A program made the position numbers and the translations under genes. A stretch of 64,000 nucleotides of DNA from JAAYDY01 sp964500225 (GTDB lineage: Bacteria > Planctomycetota > Phycisphaerae > FEN-1346 > JAACEH01), in contig CAZCOA010000007.1 of NCBI GenBank assembly GCA_964500225.1, forward strand, positions 21,972-85,971, read 5' to 3'. Every line of letters begins with the position of its first letter. The stretch's first letter is position 1. The notes below the pieces were generated by a model. It worked only from the letters and a program-made list of their open reading frames with translations, ran no database searches and was not told where the DNA came from. Below are positions 35,945 through 44,474 of the stretch, in pieces.

Positions 35945-36117
35945 GAGATGGACCCTCAGAGGCAATGCGCGCTCAGTACATATTCTATACGATTGGGCAA
36001 ACGTACATACGCAGGGAAAACGGCTATCCGACATTTTCCGGAGGCCGCCCTCTCCGTTCCAGGGGAGCGCGACCCCATTCCGGGGGCGTTCCGGCGGCGC
36101 GTCCGCCGTCACGGGGC

Positions 36118-36876
36118 TCACCGGGCCGCCCACCGTCGGGCCTCGGCGACCAGGGCGGCGAACAGAGCCAGGTGCCGCCGCTCGCGGTGCAAGTTCTCCG
36201 GATGCCACTGCACGCCCAGGAAAAACCGGTCCGGCCGCGGATCCTCGACGGCTTCGATCAGTCGATCATCGAACCATGCGACCGCCCGCAGGTGCCGTCC
36301 GGGCTGATCGATGGCCTGGTGGTGGCTGGTGTTGACGTTCAGCGGCCGCGCGCCGACGATGGCCGCCAGGCGACTCGTCGGGTCGATGCGTACCGGGTGC
36401 CTCGGCCGTGGGTCGCCCTCGGGACGCGCATGGGCCTGATACGAAGCGGCGACATCGGGCAGGTGCTGGATGAGCGTGCCGCCGCGATGCACGGCAAGGG
36501 TCTGCGCGCCCAGGCAGATGCCGAGCGTGGGCATGCGGCGGCGGTCGGCCCAGGCCGCCAGACGGGCGTCGGCCTCCTGGCGGATTCGGGGCGTCAGGAC
36601 CGTTTGGGGATGGCGTTTCCGGCCATAGGCGGCCGGATCCAGGTCGGCGCCGCCCACCAGCAGCAGGCCGTGACCGCGGGCGACCAATTGCCGCCAGGCG
36701 GCGTCCGCGCCGGGGGCCTCGACGGGCGGCACCAGGAGCGGCTCGCCGCCGGCCTTGACGATGCTCGTCACGTAGTCGGCCGGGAGCAGGACTTCCCCGG
36801 CCGGCGGCACATCCGTCGTGACGCGGTAGCTGGTGGCGATCAGGATGGTAGGTCTGGCGGGCCCTCGGCGGTTCAT
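36118..36876 (-). CDS. Gamma-glutamyl-gamma-aminobutyrate hydrolase family protein (peptidase C26)
   Basis: 252 residues. A class I glutamine-amidotransferase-like fold with LLLVGGADLDPAAYG, the nucleophile motif LGICLGAQ (Cys about 122) and FLGVQWHPE, giving the His-Glu pair. PuuD relatives cut gamma-glutamyl amides in putrescine breakdown, but this may act on other gamma-glutamyl peptides. Its start overlaps the upstream deacylase stop by four bases (ATGA), so the two are in one operon that probably processes D- or gamma-linked peptides. Confidence 0.85.
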   Translation of the reverse strand: MNRRGPARPTILIATSYRVTTDVPPAGEVLLPADYVTSIVKAGGEPLLVPPVEAPGADAAWRQLVARGHGLLLVGGADLDPAAYGRKRHPQTVLTPRIRQEADARLAAWADRRRMPTLGICLGAQTLAVHRGGTLIQHLPDVAASYQAHARPEGDPRPRHPVRIDPTSRLAAIVGARPLNVNTSHHQAIDQPGRHLRAVAWFDDRLIEAVEDPRPDRFFLGVQWHPENLHRERRHLALFAALVAEARRWAAR

Positions 36877-38477
36877 ACGTCGTCCCCTCGGCGGATCATC
36901 CGGCCGGGCTTGTCGCCGGTGTGCCGGCGGTCGCGCAGAACGAACCGGCCGGCCACCAGCACATGGCGGATGCCCTCCGGCGGCGCGATCGGCTGAGCGT
37001 AGGTGGCCCGGTCGGCGAGTCGATCGGGTTCGAAAACGACCACGTCGGCGATCGCGCCCGGAACGAGCCGCCCGCGACGTTTCCAGCCCATGGCCTCGGC
37101 CGGCAGGCCGGTAAGGCGGCGGATGCCTTCGCCCCAGCTCATGAGGCGGCCGTCGCGGACATAGTCGGTCAGGAACCGCACCGGCGTGCCAAACGCCCGC
37201 GGGTGGGCGCTCTGGCCGGGCCTATGCTCGAAGTCCCGCACGCTGGAGTCGCTGGCCACCATGACGAACGGCAGCGCCAGCAGCCGCCGAAGGTTCTCCT
37301 CGCTCATCGAAAAATGGACGGCCCCGGTCTGGGTGTTGTCGGCGACGACCAGGTCCAGGGCGGCATCCAGCGGGTCGATCCCGCCGCCGCGATAGCTGGC
37401 CCACTGCGTCAGCGTCTTGCCCACGGCGTCGCCGAGGTCGGGGCGACTGACGCTGATGACCATGACGCGATCGGCCAGGTCGGGTTCGCCGTGGCTGTCG
37501 CGGATGGCCTGTTTGAGTGTCGGTCGCAGGGCGGGGTCGCGCAGGCGTTTCAGTTCGGCCTCGCGGCCGCCGTCGAACACCCAGTCCGGCAGCAGAATGC
37601 TGTCCAGCGAGGTCCACGAGGCCAGATACGGATACCGGTCGCAGTAGAACGGCACGCCGCGATCGCGGGCCGCACGGAGCATCTCGATCAGGGCGTCGAT
37701 CTTGTGCCAGTTGCGCGGCCCGGCGGTCTTGACGTGGCTGAGGATGCCGCGGCACCCGGCGGCCTCGACGATCGCGAGGAACTCGCCGACGGCTTCCAGC
37801 AGGCGGTCGCCTTCGCTGCGGATGTGGCTGGCATAGAGGCCGCCGTAGCGGGCGGCCACCCGGGCCAGCCGGATCAGCTCGTCGGTCGATCCGTAGCAGC
37901 CGGGCGGATAGATCAGGCCGCTCGACAGGCCGCACGCGCCGGTTTCCAGCCCCTCGGCCAGCAGCCGGGCCATGCAGTCCAACTCGGCGGCCGTGGCGGG
38001 GCGGTCGTCGTAGCCGACCGTCATCGCCCGCAGGTTTCCGTGGCCGACCAGAACGGCCCGATGGATGCTTGATTCGGCCTGCTCGGCCCGGGCAAAGTAG
38101 CCGCGGCCGTCCAGCCAGTCGATCCGGACACCCAGGTCGGCCACCTCCAGCTGGTTCTTGTCGCGCAGGGCCTCGTCCAGAGGGAACGGACTGCCGCCGC
38201 AGTTGCCGCAGACCTCCGTCGTGACGCCCGCGAATACGCGCGACTGGGCGAGCGTGTGGTACAGGGCGGCCGTTTCGCCGTGAGCGTGAATATCGATGAA
38301 CCCCGGCGCCACGGCGCAGTCGCGGCAGTCCACCACCTCGGCGTCGCGCGGCACGGTCGCGCTGCCGGCGTCGGTCACGGCGGCCACGGCGCCGTCGCGA
38401 ATCCAGACATCGGCCTCGCGTCCGTCGGCGCCGGACCCGTCGTACACCCAGCCGCCCTTGAGCCACAGACTCGCCAT
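36873..38477 (-). CDS. N-acyl-D-amino-acid deacylase / D-aminoacylase family amidohydrolase
   Basis: 534 residues from ATG 38477, with GGGAGG upstream. The amidohydrolase features are APGFIDIHAHGE (metal-binding HxH), VCGNCGGSPFP, GLIYPPGCYGSTDEL, ASHIRSEGDRLLEAV and the end GRLVPGAIADVVVFEPD. This set is typical of D-aminoacylases, which hydrolyse N-acyl-D-amino acids to D-amino acids. It is coupled to the C26 peptidase gene. A promoter candidate lies at 38546-38573. Confidence 0.87.
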   Translation of the reverse strand: MASLWLKGGWVYDGSGADGREADVWIRDGAVAAVTDAGSATVPRDAEVVDCRDCAVAPGFIDIHAHGETAALYHTLAQSRVFAGVTTEVCGNCGGSPFPLDEALRDKNQLEVADLGVRIDWLDGRGYFARAEQAESSIHRAVLVGHGNLRAMTVGYDDRPATAAELDCMARLLAEGLETGACGLSSGLIYPPGCYGSTDELIRLARVAARYGGLYASHIRSEGDRLLEAVGEFLAIVEAAGCRGILSHVKTAGPRNWHKIDALIEMLRAARDRGVPFYCDRYPYLASWTSLDSILLPDWVFDGGREAELKRLRDPALRPTLKQAIRDSHGEPDLADRVMVISVSRPDLGDAVGKTLTQWASYRGGGIDPLDAALDLVVADNTQTGAVHFSMSEENLRRLLALPFVMVASDSSVRDFEHRPGQSAHPRAFGTPVRFLTDYVRDGRLMSWGEGIRRLTGLPAEAMGWKRRGRLVPGAIADVVVFEPDRLADRATYAQPIAPPEGIRHVLVAGRFVLRDRRHTGDKPGRMIRRGDDV

Positions 38478-38824
38478 GAGGGCCTCCCTGTCGTTGCGCC
38501 TCAGTCGCTGCTGTTGCGGCGCCAGCGGCCGCACCTGCGGCGGGTAGTATATCCTCTGGGCGCCGCGCCACAAAACAAAAGGGGACGCTCAATCGCGTGG
38601 AGGGACCGCGTGGCACTGCCGCCGACCGTGATCGAGCGGTCGCCGGGTTCCGAGCCGGTCGAGGAACAGCCACATGGACAGTCGGGATGGCTTCCTATGC
38701 CCGGCGGCGGCAGGCATGACGCCCTTCTCTCGGAGAATCTCCACCCGTCGGGATAGCTGACGGACGGAGCCGCGCTTTCATAGTTTCATCCGGCGAGAAC
38801 GGGCGGCCCTGACGGGTCTGGGCC
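38478..38824. other. Intergenic region before the deacylase
   Basis: About 350 bp. Apart from the promoter at 38546-38573, no gene, RNA or repeat is apparent. Confidence 0.5.
38546..38573 (-). promoter_or_regulatory. Promoter of the deacylase/C26 operon
   Basis: On the minus strand, TTGTGG (38573-38568), 16 bp and TATACT (38551-38546), about 70 bp before the ATG at 38477. Confidence 0.5.
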
Positions 38825-39286
38825 CTACATCTCGCTGCGAACGCGGTGCCAGTATTTCATGGTGGCGGCCTTCCGGTCGCCGGCGGGGCCGCCGTTGTGC
38901 CGGCGGGCCAGCACCTGGCAATCGTCCATCGACCGCGGGGGGGTCGCCTTGGGCGCATGTCGGCGGAAATACGCCTGCACGATCCGCCGGCTCTCGGCTT
39001 CGCTGTGGACCCAGCGGTCGTAGTCCCAGGGCACCCACGCGGCCCCTTCGGCCTTCAACTGCTCGCACGCATCCCGCCAGTACGCGCGGCTAATGTGGTA
39101 TGGACCCAGCGAACGGCCTCCGTCGCCGCGGGTCTTCTTGCCGCCATAGGATTCCACTTCACGGATCGCATCCAGCAACCGCACCAGCAGCGACGACTCG
39201 CTGTCGGCGCGCACGGCCGAGTCCTGGACGCCTGAGTACGCCATGACCGTCGCCACCACGACGGCCGCCCACTTCCAGCCCTTCAT
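38825..39286 (-). CDS. Secreted lysozyme-like protein
   Basis: 153 residues from ATG 39286 (GGAGG upstream), with a signal peptide ending near ADSES (about 28). The mature part LLDAIREVESYGG, then SLGPYHISRAYWRDACEQ and RRHNGGPAGDRKAATMKYWHRV, resembles invertebrate-type lysozyme and transglycosylase-like domains: an early Glu in the IREVES segment and the SxGPYxIxxxYWxDA motif. It would cut peptidoglycan or another polysaccharide outside the cell (inference). No partner gene nearby. Confidence 0.65.
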   Translation of the reverse strand: MKGWKWAAVVVATVMAYSGVQDSAVRADSESSLLVRLLDAIREVESYGGKKTRGDGGRSLGPYHISRAYWRDACEQLKAEGAAWVPWDYDRWVHSEAESRRIVQAYFRRHAPKATPPRSMDDCQVLARRHNGGPAGDRKAATMKYWHRVRSEM

Positions 39287-39953
39287 GTCTGTGCCTCCGG
39301 CGATTCCTTCGTCGCGTCCTCCGCCCCCGGTCGGCGACAACGGGCCCGTTGCGCCCGCGATGAAGCTCAGTAGTATGCCAACAGCGTCCGTGAAATTCAA
39401 GTGTGTTCATGGATCGCGGCGCGAGGGACCCCCGGCCGCCGTGAACCCCTGGTGAGGCGGCGGCGATGGGCAAGGCCGCGCGAGCGTGGCCATGCCGCCG
39501 TCACGCAGGGTCGCCACACATATTCACATACATGGTGGAAGCGCACCGTGGTAGCGCGCGGTTAAGGCGGAGTCCCCATTCGGGGTTTATTTTGTGCTGT
39601 ATTAATGCCCTCGATGGCGGCCCAACTGCCCCCCGAAACGGTCCTAAGTACTTGTTTGCGCTTGGGATGCGGTTTTCCTGGGCGGCGCCTTTGAAGAGCC
39701 CGGCCAAACCGGGTTCCAGCCTTGCCCCGGACGCCGAAATCGTCATACTTTAAGTACCTTGCGTTGCACCATGATCGGCGCTGCACCGGCATTCGTCTGG
39801 AGGGACGCACATCAGCCGGTGGGGATTGTGGGCACTGCGGCAGATGGAGCGCTGCGGGCGGGTGGTTCGAAGACCCTCGGCACGCTGTGTCAATTCGGTA
39901 GTTCCACCGGCGGCCGGTGCCGCTGCGTGGACCCTTCAGAAAGGAGCTGGTAC
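39287..39953. other. Long leader/intergenic region before the second PEP-CTERM gene
   Basis: About 670 bp without a convincing gene. It holds a GC palindrome (39469-39496) and a short hairpin with a T-rich tail near 39572-39594 (CCCC-ATTC-GGGG then TTTATTTT). No riboswitch could be recognised by eye. Confidence 0.5.
39469..39496. repeat. REP-like GC palindrome
   Basis: GGCAAGGCCGCGC and GCGTGGCCATGCC arms around GA. A member of the family also seen at 52621, 54295, 60708 and 63488. Confidence 0.5.
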
Positions 39954-41069
39954 ATGAAGATTCACCTCACGACGTTCAAGACGATGGGCCTCGCTACGGC
40001 CGCTGTGGCCCTGGCGACACTCTTGGCCACCGGGGCCGGCGCGGCACTGGACACGGACCTGACTGTTCACACTGGCGAAACGTACACCCAAGCCATTGCC
40101 AGTTCCACTCGCTACGATACCTTGGTTCTGGTCGAGAGCGGTGGAACTATCAGTACCGCTACCATCCAGTTGGGGTACTATCAGACTCACAACACAGACC
40201 CGACCGGTACGCTCACGAACAATGGGACCGTGAACCTGAACTCTTACCTCTTGGTCGGTGCCGGCAACCATGGCGTGCTCAACTTGAACCCTGGCAGCAG
40301 CACGATAGTCAACGAGTTGTGGATGAACGCGGTGGACGGCGCCAAACAGACTGATCGGATGACGGCTACGGTCAACATCAACAGCAACCTCACTGTGGGC
40401 GTTGGCGATCCGGGTACCGGCAACAACGGCCGTGTACGGATCGGTTTGGCTACCAATAACGGCCTGACGACGTCCAACATTTATCAGACGGGCGGCAACG
40501 TGGACATCAAGTACAAAGGCCTAAATGGTCCGGCTCTGGGTCTGGGCACCAACGACGTGGCCGGCACCAAGGTCGCTTATGTCATCTCGGGCGGCTCGTT
40601 GCACGTGGCCGGCAACGGTACCGGTAGCTATGGCGTCCGCGTCGGTCACAGCAGTGGAACGGGCAACGTCGAGGCGTTGTTCAAGGTCATCGGCGGCGTG
40701 GCCACGATTGCCGTGGATTCCGGGTTCTTCGTTTACAAAAATGGGACCTTGGCCGGCGAGGTCAACAGTAGCGGCCTTTCGACGATTCTGGTGGGTGGCA
40801 CCGCCTCATTCGCTCAGGGTTCAATTCTGGACATCAGCTGCGCCAGCGGCTACATGCCGGCCCTGAATAGTGTGTTCACTGTTCTGACGGCGGCCAGCAT
40901 CACCGGCTTCAGTAACCTTACCTTCACCGATACCGAGAACTGGACCTACGCCGTGGTCGATAACGGCAACGGCACATCGTCGCTCCAGGCGACGTACATT
41001 CCCGAGCCGGCGACGATGGCGCTGCTCGGGCTGGGGCTGGTGGGCCTGGTGGCTCGCAAGCGCCGGTAA
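39954..41069 (+). CDS. PEP-CTERM autotransporter-like surface protein
   Basis: 371 residues from ATG 39954 (AAAGGAG upstream). A signal peptide (cut near GAGAA, about 31) is followed by a long beta-helix-like body rich in Asn, Thr and Gly: TLTNNGTVNLNSYLLVGAGN, NHGVLNLNPGSSTIVNELWM and VAYVISGGSLHVAGNGTGS. The end is PEPATMALLGLGLVGLVARK, the exosortase tail. Codons are less GC-biased than in the neighbours, as is usual for repetitive surface proteins or transferred genes. A strong terminator follows. Confidence 0.9.
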   Translation: MKIHLTTFKTMGLATAAVALATLLATGAGAALDTDLTVHTGETYTQAIASSTRYDTLVLVESGGTISTATIQLGYYQTHNTDPTGTLTNNGTVNLNSYLLVGAGNHGVLNLNPGSSTIVNELWMNAVDGAKQTDRMTATVNINSNLTVGVGDPGTGNNGRVRIGLATNNGLTTSNIYQTGGNVDIKYKGLNGPALGLGTNDVAGTKVAYVISGGSLHVAGNGTGSYGVRVGHSSGTGNVEALFKVIGGVATIAVDSGFFVYKNGTLAGEVNSSGLSTILVGGTASFAQGSILDISCASGYMPALNSVFTVLTAASITGFSNLTFTDTENWTYAVVDNGNGTSSLQATYIPEPATMALLGLGLVGLVARKRR

Positions 41070-41175
41070 GCGGTCCTTACGCTGCACGCGGCAGGAGGTT
41101 TCCCGCTTCGGGCCGTGTGGCAGAACCACCGAAGGGCGGCAGGACGGGTTCACCGTTCGGCCGCCCTTCCGGCTT

Positions 41176-41275
41176 NNNNNNNNNNNNNNNNNNNNNNNNN
41201 NNNNNNNNNNNNNNNNNNNNNNNNNNNNNNNNNNNNNNNNNNNNNNNNNNNNNNNNNNNNNNNNNNNNNNNNNNN
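41176..41275. other. Assembly gap (100 N) bracketed by an identical 55-bp sequence
   Basis: 100 unknown bases. The 55 bp before it (41121-41175) and after it (41276-41330) are identical and include the hairpin arms of the terminator. This looks like overlapping contig ends joined with an arbitrary gap rather than a real insertion. Confidence 0.9.
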
Positions 41276-41334
41276 CAGAACCACCGAAGGGCGGCAGGAC
41301 GGGTTCACCGTTCGGCCGCCCTTCCGGCTTTTTT
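41276..41334 (+). terminator. Rho-independent terminator of the PEP-CTERM gene
   Basis: Arms GAAGGGCGGC (41286-41295) and GCCGCCCTTC (41315-41324), extended by CC/GG, then six T residues at 41329-41334. A second copy of the stem precedes the gap. Confidence 0.8.
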
Positions 41335-41565
41335 CCGTGCCGGTGATCATGGCCACGGCAAGCGCGGCCAGGCCAACGGTCGGAGCTGCGCTTTCCTGGT
41401 TTCACCATCACCCTACCGCTTTGCCCCGGATGGCTCGTGCGGGCCGCAACGTCCGTGGCCGAGCCAGGCGATGCGTTGCCCGGCCGTGGGATTCGTGGTC
41501 CGCGGAAGATCCGCCGCATGCCGGAATCTTCGGCTCCCCTGACGGTTGCGGTGAAGCGTTTTCCC

Positions 41566-41594
41566 TTGCCGACGGTCACGGCGGCGGCTAGCAT
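41566..41594 (+). promoter_or_regulatory. Possible promoter of the aminotransferase-lptF-lptG unit
   Basis: TTGCCG at 41566-41571, a 17-bp spacer and TAGCAT at 41589-41594, about 60 bp before the ATG at 41657. Confidence 0.45.
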
Positions 41595-41656
41595 AGCGTG
41601 TTGGCGGCGCCGCTGCGGGCGCTGCCTGTGTGAATGCATTGTGGGAGTGTTCCTGC

Positions 41657-42943
41657 ATGGCCGGCAACAAAGCGCAACTGCTTTCGGCACAAGCACTACG
41701 GACGGAGTCCTCGCCGATCAATTACCTCATGGCCCTGGCCTTCGAGCGGCCCGACGCGATCAGTCTGGCCGCCGGATTCGTCGATAATGAGTCGCTGCCG
41801 GTGGCCGAGGTGCTGGCCTGTTGCCGCGAGATGCTCTCGGACCCTGCGGCCGGCCGGGCCGCCCTTCAGTACGGAACCACCCAGGGCTACCGGCCGCTGC
41901 GCGAGCGGCTGGTCCGCCGTCTGGCCGACCGCGAGGGGCCTGCGGCGAAAGGTATGGCCCTGGATCCCGACCATGTGGTCATTACCTCCGGCAGCCAGCA
42001 GATGCTCTTTCTGATCTGTTCGGTGCTGCTGGACCCGAACGACATCGTGCTGTTGCCGCGGCCGGCGTATTTCGTCTTCATGGACACGTTGCGCGTGTTC
42101 GGGGCGCGGACGCTCGGCATCGACATGGACGCCGAGGGGCTGCGGGCCGACCACCTGGAGCGGCGGCTGGCCGAGCTGGACCGGGCCGGCGAACTGGGCC
42201 GCGTGAAGTTTCTGTACGTTTGTTCCTATTGCGACAACCCGACGGGCCTGACCCTGTCGGCGTCGCGGCGGCGCGAGCTGATGGAGGTCGTGGCCCGCTG
42301 GCGACGGCGGCAGGAGTTCTATGTGCTGGAGGACGCGGCGTATCGCGACCTGGTGTACGATAGCGCGTCGGTGATTCCGTCGCTGAAGAGCCTGGACCGC
42401 GGCAATGCCTCGGTGATCTATCTGGAGACCTTCAGCAAGCCGCTGGCGCCGGGACTGAAGACCGGCTACGGCATCCTGCCGACGTCGCTGGTGGGACCGG
42501 TGCTGGACCAGAAGGGCAGTCACGACTTCGGCAGCGCGAACCTGTGTCAGCACCTGATCTGCCGCCTGCTGGACTCGGGCCTGGCCGACGCGCATCTGCG
42601 GCAGCTTCACGCCGCGTATCGGCCGAAGCGGGACGCGATGCTGGACGCCCTCGAGCATGAGATGGGCGACTTGGCCGGCGTTTCGTGGACCCGGCCGCTG
42701 GGAGGCCTGTACGTCTGGCTGACCTTGCCGGCGCAGATCAACACGGACCTGGACGGGCCGCTCTTCAAGCGCTGTCTGGACAAAGGGGTTCTCTACGTTC
42801 CCGGCAGCGCGTGCTACCAGGGGGAGCCGGACTTCGACCCGCCGCGGAACCACATCCGGCTGTCGTTCGGCGTGCCCACGCCGCAGGAGAACCGCGAAGG
42901 CGTCCGACGGCTGGCTCAGGCGCTGCGCGAGGAAATGGCCTGA
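41657..42943 (+). CDS. PLP-dependent class I/II aminotransferase (2-aminoadipate/GntR-less MocR type)
   Basis: 428 residues from ATG 41657 (GGGAG nine bases upstream). It has SLAAGFVDNESLPV, LQYGTTQGYRPLRERL, VVITSGSQQMLFLI, YCDNPTGLTLS, VLEDAAYRDLVYD and the PLP-lysine motif ETFSKPLAPGLKTGYG. The set is close to LysN/AadAT-like enzymes that transfer amino groups between branched, aromatic or 2-aminoadipate substrates. The exact substrate is unclear. It lies four bases before lptF. Confidence 0.85.
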   Translation: MAGNKAQLLSAQALRTESSPINYLMALAFERPDAISLAAGFVDNESLPVAEVLACCREMLSDPAAGRAALQYGTTQGYRPLRERLVRRLADREGPAAKGMALDPDHVVITSGSQQMLFLICSVLLDPNDIVLLPRPAYFVFMDTLRVFGARTLGIDMDAEGLRADHLERRLAELDRAGELGRVKFLYVCSYCDNPTGLTLSASRRRELMEVVARWRRRQEFYVLEDAAYRDLVYDSASVIPSLKSLDRGNASVIYLETFSKPLAPGLKTGYGILPTSLVGPVLDQKGSHDFGSANLCQHLICRLLDSGLADAHLRQLHAAYRPKRDAMLDALEHEMGDLAGVSWTRPLGGLYVWLTLPAQINTDLDGPLFKRCLDKGVLYVPGSACYQGEPDFDPPRNHIRLSFGVPTPQENREGVRRLAQALREEMA

Positions 42944-42947
42944 CACG

Positions 42948-44444
42948 ATGCGGCTGATTCTTCACCGCTACATCTTCGGCGACCTGATGAAGGTGCTGCT
43001 GCTGTCGGGCACGGCCCTGACGAGTTTTCTGGCCCTGGCCTACGCGCTAAGCAACCTGCGCGATCGCGGCCTCGGGCCGGCGGATTCGCTCCAGCTCGTC
43101 GTCTGCTTCATCCCGGCCATGCTCATCTTCGCCATGCCGATAGCCGCCCTGCTGACGACGACCCTCGTCTATGGCAAGCTCGCCTCGGAGAACGAGATCA
43201 CGGCTTGTCGCGCGTCGGGCATTTCGATGCAGACGCTCCTGTGGCCGGTTGTGGTCTTCGGCCTGTTGATCGGCGCGGCCAACTTCGTTCTGTTCGACCG
43301 CGTGATTCCGTGGTCGTGGCGGCGGGCCGAGCGCATCGGCACCGAAAACCTCGAACGCATGTTCTTCCACCACATGCGGACGAAGAAGGAAGTGGAGTTC
43401 AAGAACGTCTTCTACATTCACGCCAAGCACGTCGAGGACCGGATGCTCTACGGCGTGGTGATCGACTATGACGCCGGCGACGGGCAACGGTACCGGGCGT
43501 ATGCCCCGGCGGCGCATATCAGTTTTCTGCCGCCGGTGTCGGGCGATCAGGAGCCGGTCCAGGTGACGGCCCGCCGGCCGTCGATCGGCGAGGACGTGAT
43601 CAGCTATGCCCGGGAGCGGGCCGGCAAGCTTCTGGCATCGTTTCCGAGAGTGGAACGGGTGCTGGTGGTGCTGGACCTGGAGGACGGCCGGGGCGTGGCC
43701 GAGTGCGTGGCCAGCGTCCGCTACGCCGGCAGCGTGAGCGACCGGCAGGTGCGCGACGATCTGGCGGCGGCGATTGCGGCGGTGACCGAGGAAGTCGGCT
43801 CGCAACTGGCCGCCGGCGGCGACGCCGGCCGCACCGCCGACGGACGCCCCTTGCCGCCGCGACCGGAGGAACTGGCCGCCCAGTGCTGGGACACGGAGGT
43901 GGTGGACCGCGGGCGGATCCACATGCAGTTGTTCGACGTTCACGGGAGCGACCCGGACGAGGCGCGGCTCATTCTGGGCGACTACAACTTCGTGCGGTCG
44001 ATCAACGACATCCGCGAGTCGCGGCCGCGCGAGATGACGCTTGCCCAGTTGCGGCGGCGCTACCAGCGGCCGCAGGAGTGCTACGCCTACCGTCGCGGCG
44101 CAGCCCGTGGCGCCGGGCCCAAGGCCCTCGCCAAACTCGCCGAAAGGCTCAAGGCCGAGAGCCTCGCCGAAGAGCATTCCCGATACGCGTCCGTTGTCAG
44201 TTGCGTGCTGTTGGTCGGCCTGGGGGCGACCCTCGGCACGATGTTCCGGCACGGGCACATTCTGACGGCGTTCTCGGTCAGCATGGGCCCCGGCCTGTTT
44301 GCGATCTTCGCCATCCTTGTCGGCAAACAGATGGTCGAGCGGCAACCCGAGGCCATGCACGCCCTCGTATGGGTCATCTGGGCCGGCAACCTGGTGCTGC
44401 TGGCGATCAACGCCGTGCTGATCCCGCGGCTGCTGCGCCAATAG
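42948..44444 (+). CDS. lptF: LPS export permease LptF
   Basis: 498 residues. Membrane helices occur near 14-32, 50-72, 98-118 and, at the C-terminus, three more (SVVSCVLLVGLGATLGTMF onward), with a large periplasmic jellyroll insertion of about 250 residues between. IFGDLMKVLLLSGTALTSFL and KLASENEITACRASGIS match the YjgP/YjgQ family. LptF works with LptG and the ATPase LptB to pull lipopolysaccharide from the inner membrane. The insertion is longer than usual (typical LptF is about 360). lptG follows. Confidence 0.88.
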   Translation: MRLILHRYIFGDLMKVLLLSGTALTSFLALAYALSNLRDRGLGPADSLQLVVCFIPAMLIFAMPIAALLTTTLVYGKLASENEITACRASGISMQTLLWPVVVFGLLIGAANFVLFDRVIPWSWRRAERIGTENLERMFFHHMRTKKEVEFKNVFYIHAKHVEDRMLYGVVIDYDAGDGQRYRAYAPAAHISFLPPVSGDQEPVQVTARRPSIGEDVISYARERAGKLLASFPRVERVLVVLDLEDGRGVAECVASVRYAGSVSDRQVRDDLAAAIAAVTEEVGSQLAAGGDAGRTADGRPLPPRPEELAAQCWDTEVVDRGRIHMQLFDVHGSDPDEARLILGDYNFVRSINDIRESRPREMTLAQLRRRYQRPQECYAYRRGAARGAGPKALAKLAERLKAESLAEEHSRYASVVSCVLLVGLGATLGTMFRHGHILTAFSVSMGPGLFAIFAILVGKQMVERQPEAMHALVWVIWAGNLVLLAINAVLIPRLLRQ

Positions 44445-44474
44445 CATAGCGAGGACCGGGACGAGTCACGACCG

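Noticed and set aside
39500..39950. Possible cyclic-di-GMP riboswitch before the PEP-CTERM gene
   Set aside because: The conserved GEMM core and tetraloop receptor could not be found by eye.
41121..41330. Transposon-like terminal repeats around the N gap
   Set aside because: The flanks are identical direct copies of a terminator and are better explained by contig overlap.
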